Below are positions 63,606-64,000 of a stretch of DNA of 64,000 bases, piece after piece. This DNA comes from Pseudomonas sp. DG56-2 (lineage in GTDB: Bacteria; Pseudomonadota; Gammaproteobacteria; Pseudomonadales; Pseudomonadaceae). The notes beneath the pieces were generated by a model. It did no database searches. It was not told the DNA's origin and saw only the letters and a program-made list of their open reading frames with translations. A program made the position numbers and the translations under genes. Position 1 is the stretch's first letter. The number at the start of each line of letters is the position of its first letter. The stretch is taken from contig NZ_CP032311.1 of NCBI RefSeq assembly GCF_004803755.1, positions 556,501 to 620,500 of the forward strand. Reading direction: 5' to 3'.

Positions 63606-64000
63606 TCAGTATTGGTAGCGCAGCAGGGCGTGTGGCAGCGAATGCAGGCTGAAGAACGCCAGCAAGGCGACACACGCCGGCAGAATCAGCCACCAGACCT
63701 TCAACGGCAGGGCGGTAAGAGGCTCGCGGCGCTGGATCAGGGTCAGGCTGGTAGCGCAGATGCAGCAGGCAAGCATGGCGCCAGCGAGAATATCGGTTGG
63801 CCAATGCGCACCCAGATACACCCTAGAAAGTGCAATCGCCAATGCCGGCAAGCAGCCGAGCAAAATCCAGGTCAGTCGCATGCGCGCCGGTTGGCCGCGT
63901 CCTGCCAGTACCGCCAGCACCAGGAAGAACGCAAATGCTGCCGAGCTGTGGCCACTGGGCATACTGTAAGTTGTCAACGGATCGCTCAAGACCTCTGGGC
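63606..64000 (-). CDS. PAP2-family phosphatase, 3' part of gene
   Basis: The last 130 or so residues of a PAP2 phosphatase; the 5' part runs past the window edge, so the TTG at 63989 is not a start. The catalytic motifs PSGHSSAAFAF and SRVYLGAHWPTDILAG are complete, with hydrophobic helices around and after them. It acts on lipid phosphates at the inner membrane. Family size and any fused N-terminal domain cannot be seen here. Confidence 0.88.
   Translation of the reverse strand, partial: PEVLSDPLTTYSMPSGHSSAAFAFFLVLAVLAGRGQPARMRLTWILLGCLPALAIALSRVYLGAHWPTDILAGAMLACCICATSLTLIQRREPLTALPLKVWWLILPACVALLAFFSLHSLPHALLRYQY

Overview
The window is chromosomal DNA of a Pseudomonas species, probably of the fluorescens/putida side of the genus. 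This rests on gene content and order (fdnGHI-fdhE-selAB-selC; nrdR-ribD-ribC-ribBA-ribH-nusB-thiL-pgpA; xseB-ispA-dxs; aldehyde dehydrogenase-eat-eutBC with an EatR-type activator; mpl-ubiX), on GC-rich coding sequence and on pseudomonad-type REP palindromes between genes. It is mostly core genome. No insertion sequence, integrase, prophage block, rRNA operon or CRISPR array is visible.

Layout: 1-7551 is a selenium/formate block: the 3' part of formate dehydrogenase N alpha, its beta and gamma subunits, the FdhE maturation factor, SelA, SelB and the selenocysteine tRNA. 7558-10981 holds an AGCS amino-acid symporter coupled to an asparaginase, with a divergent HTH regulator behind a nested palindrome. 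10982-20382 carries a hydrolase, two overlapping nucleotide-sugar-type oxidoreductases, an OmpW/OprG porin with an Anr-type box, a Zur-type four-gene zinc-responsive ABC operon, a YbbN-like thioredoxin, a methyltransferase and a YbaY-like lipoprotein. 20490-27943 is the nrdR/riboflavin/nusB/thiL/pgpA/ribA block. 27940-34259 has a B12-binding protein facing a BtuB-like receptor, then dxs, ispA and xseB.

34491-45906 is the most accessory part. It contains an MBOAT acyltransferase with two SGNH proteins (a candidate surface O-acetylation cassette), RtcB, a YwqK-repeat lipoprotein, a LysR remnant lacking its DNA-binding domain, two unrecognised envelope proteins, an S24-type repressor without its catalytic dyad, and a DUF6124-DUF3077 pair. 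Upstream of that pair lies a sequence that can fold into a three-way-junction RNA with a possible pseudoknot and a competing downstream repeat. This is the best candidate here for something undescribed.

45977-64000 returns to core genes: ppa, an MtfA-like peptidase, DedA, a GNAT protein, the ethanolamine catabolic operon (eutC, eutB, eat, aldehyde dehydrogenase, reading leftward from a clear -24/-12 promoter) with its divergent sigma-54 activator, mpl, ubiX, a small lipoprotein, an NAD(P)-binding protein, a lipoprotein combining about twelve MORN repeats with a caspase-like C13 peptidase domain, a MaoC-like protein, an LrgA/LrgB-like pair, a stand-alone LON domain, and the 3' part of a PAP2 phosphatase gene cut by the window edge.
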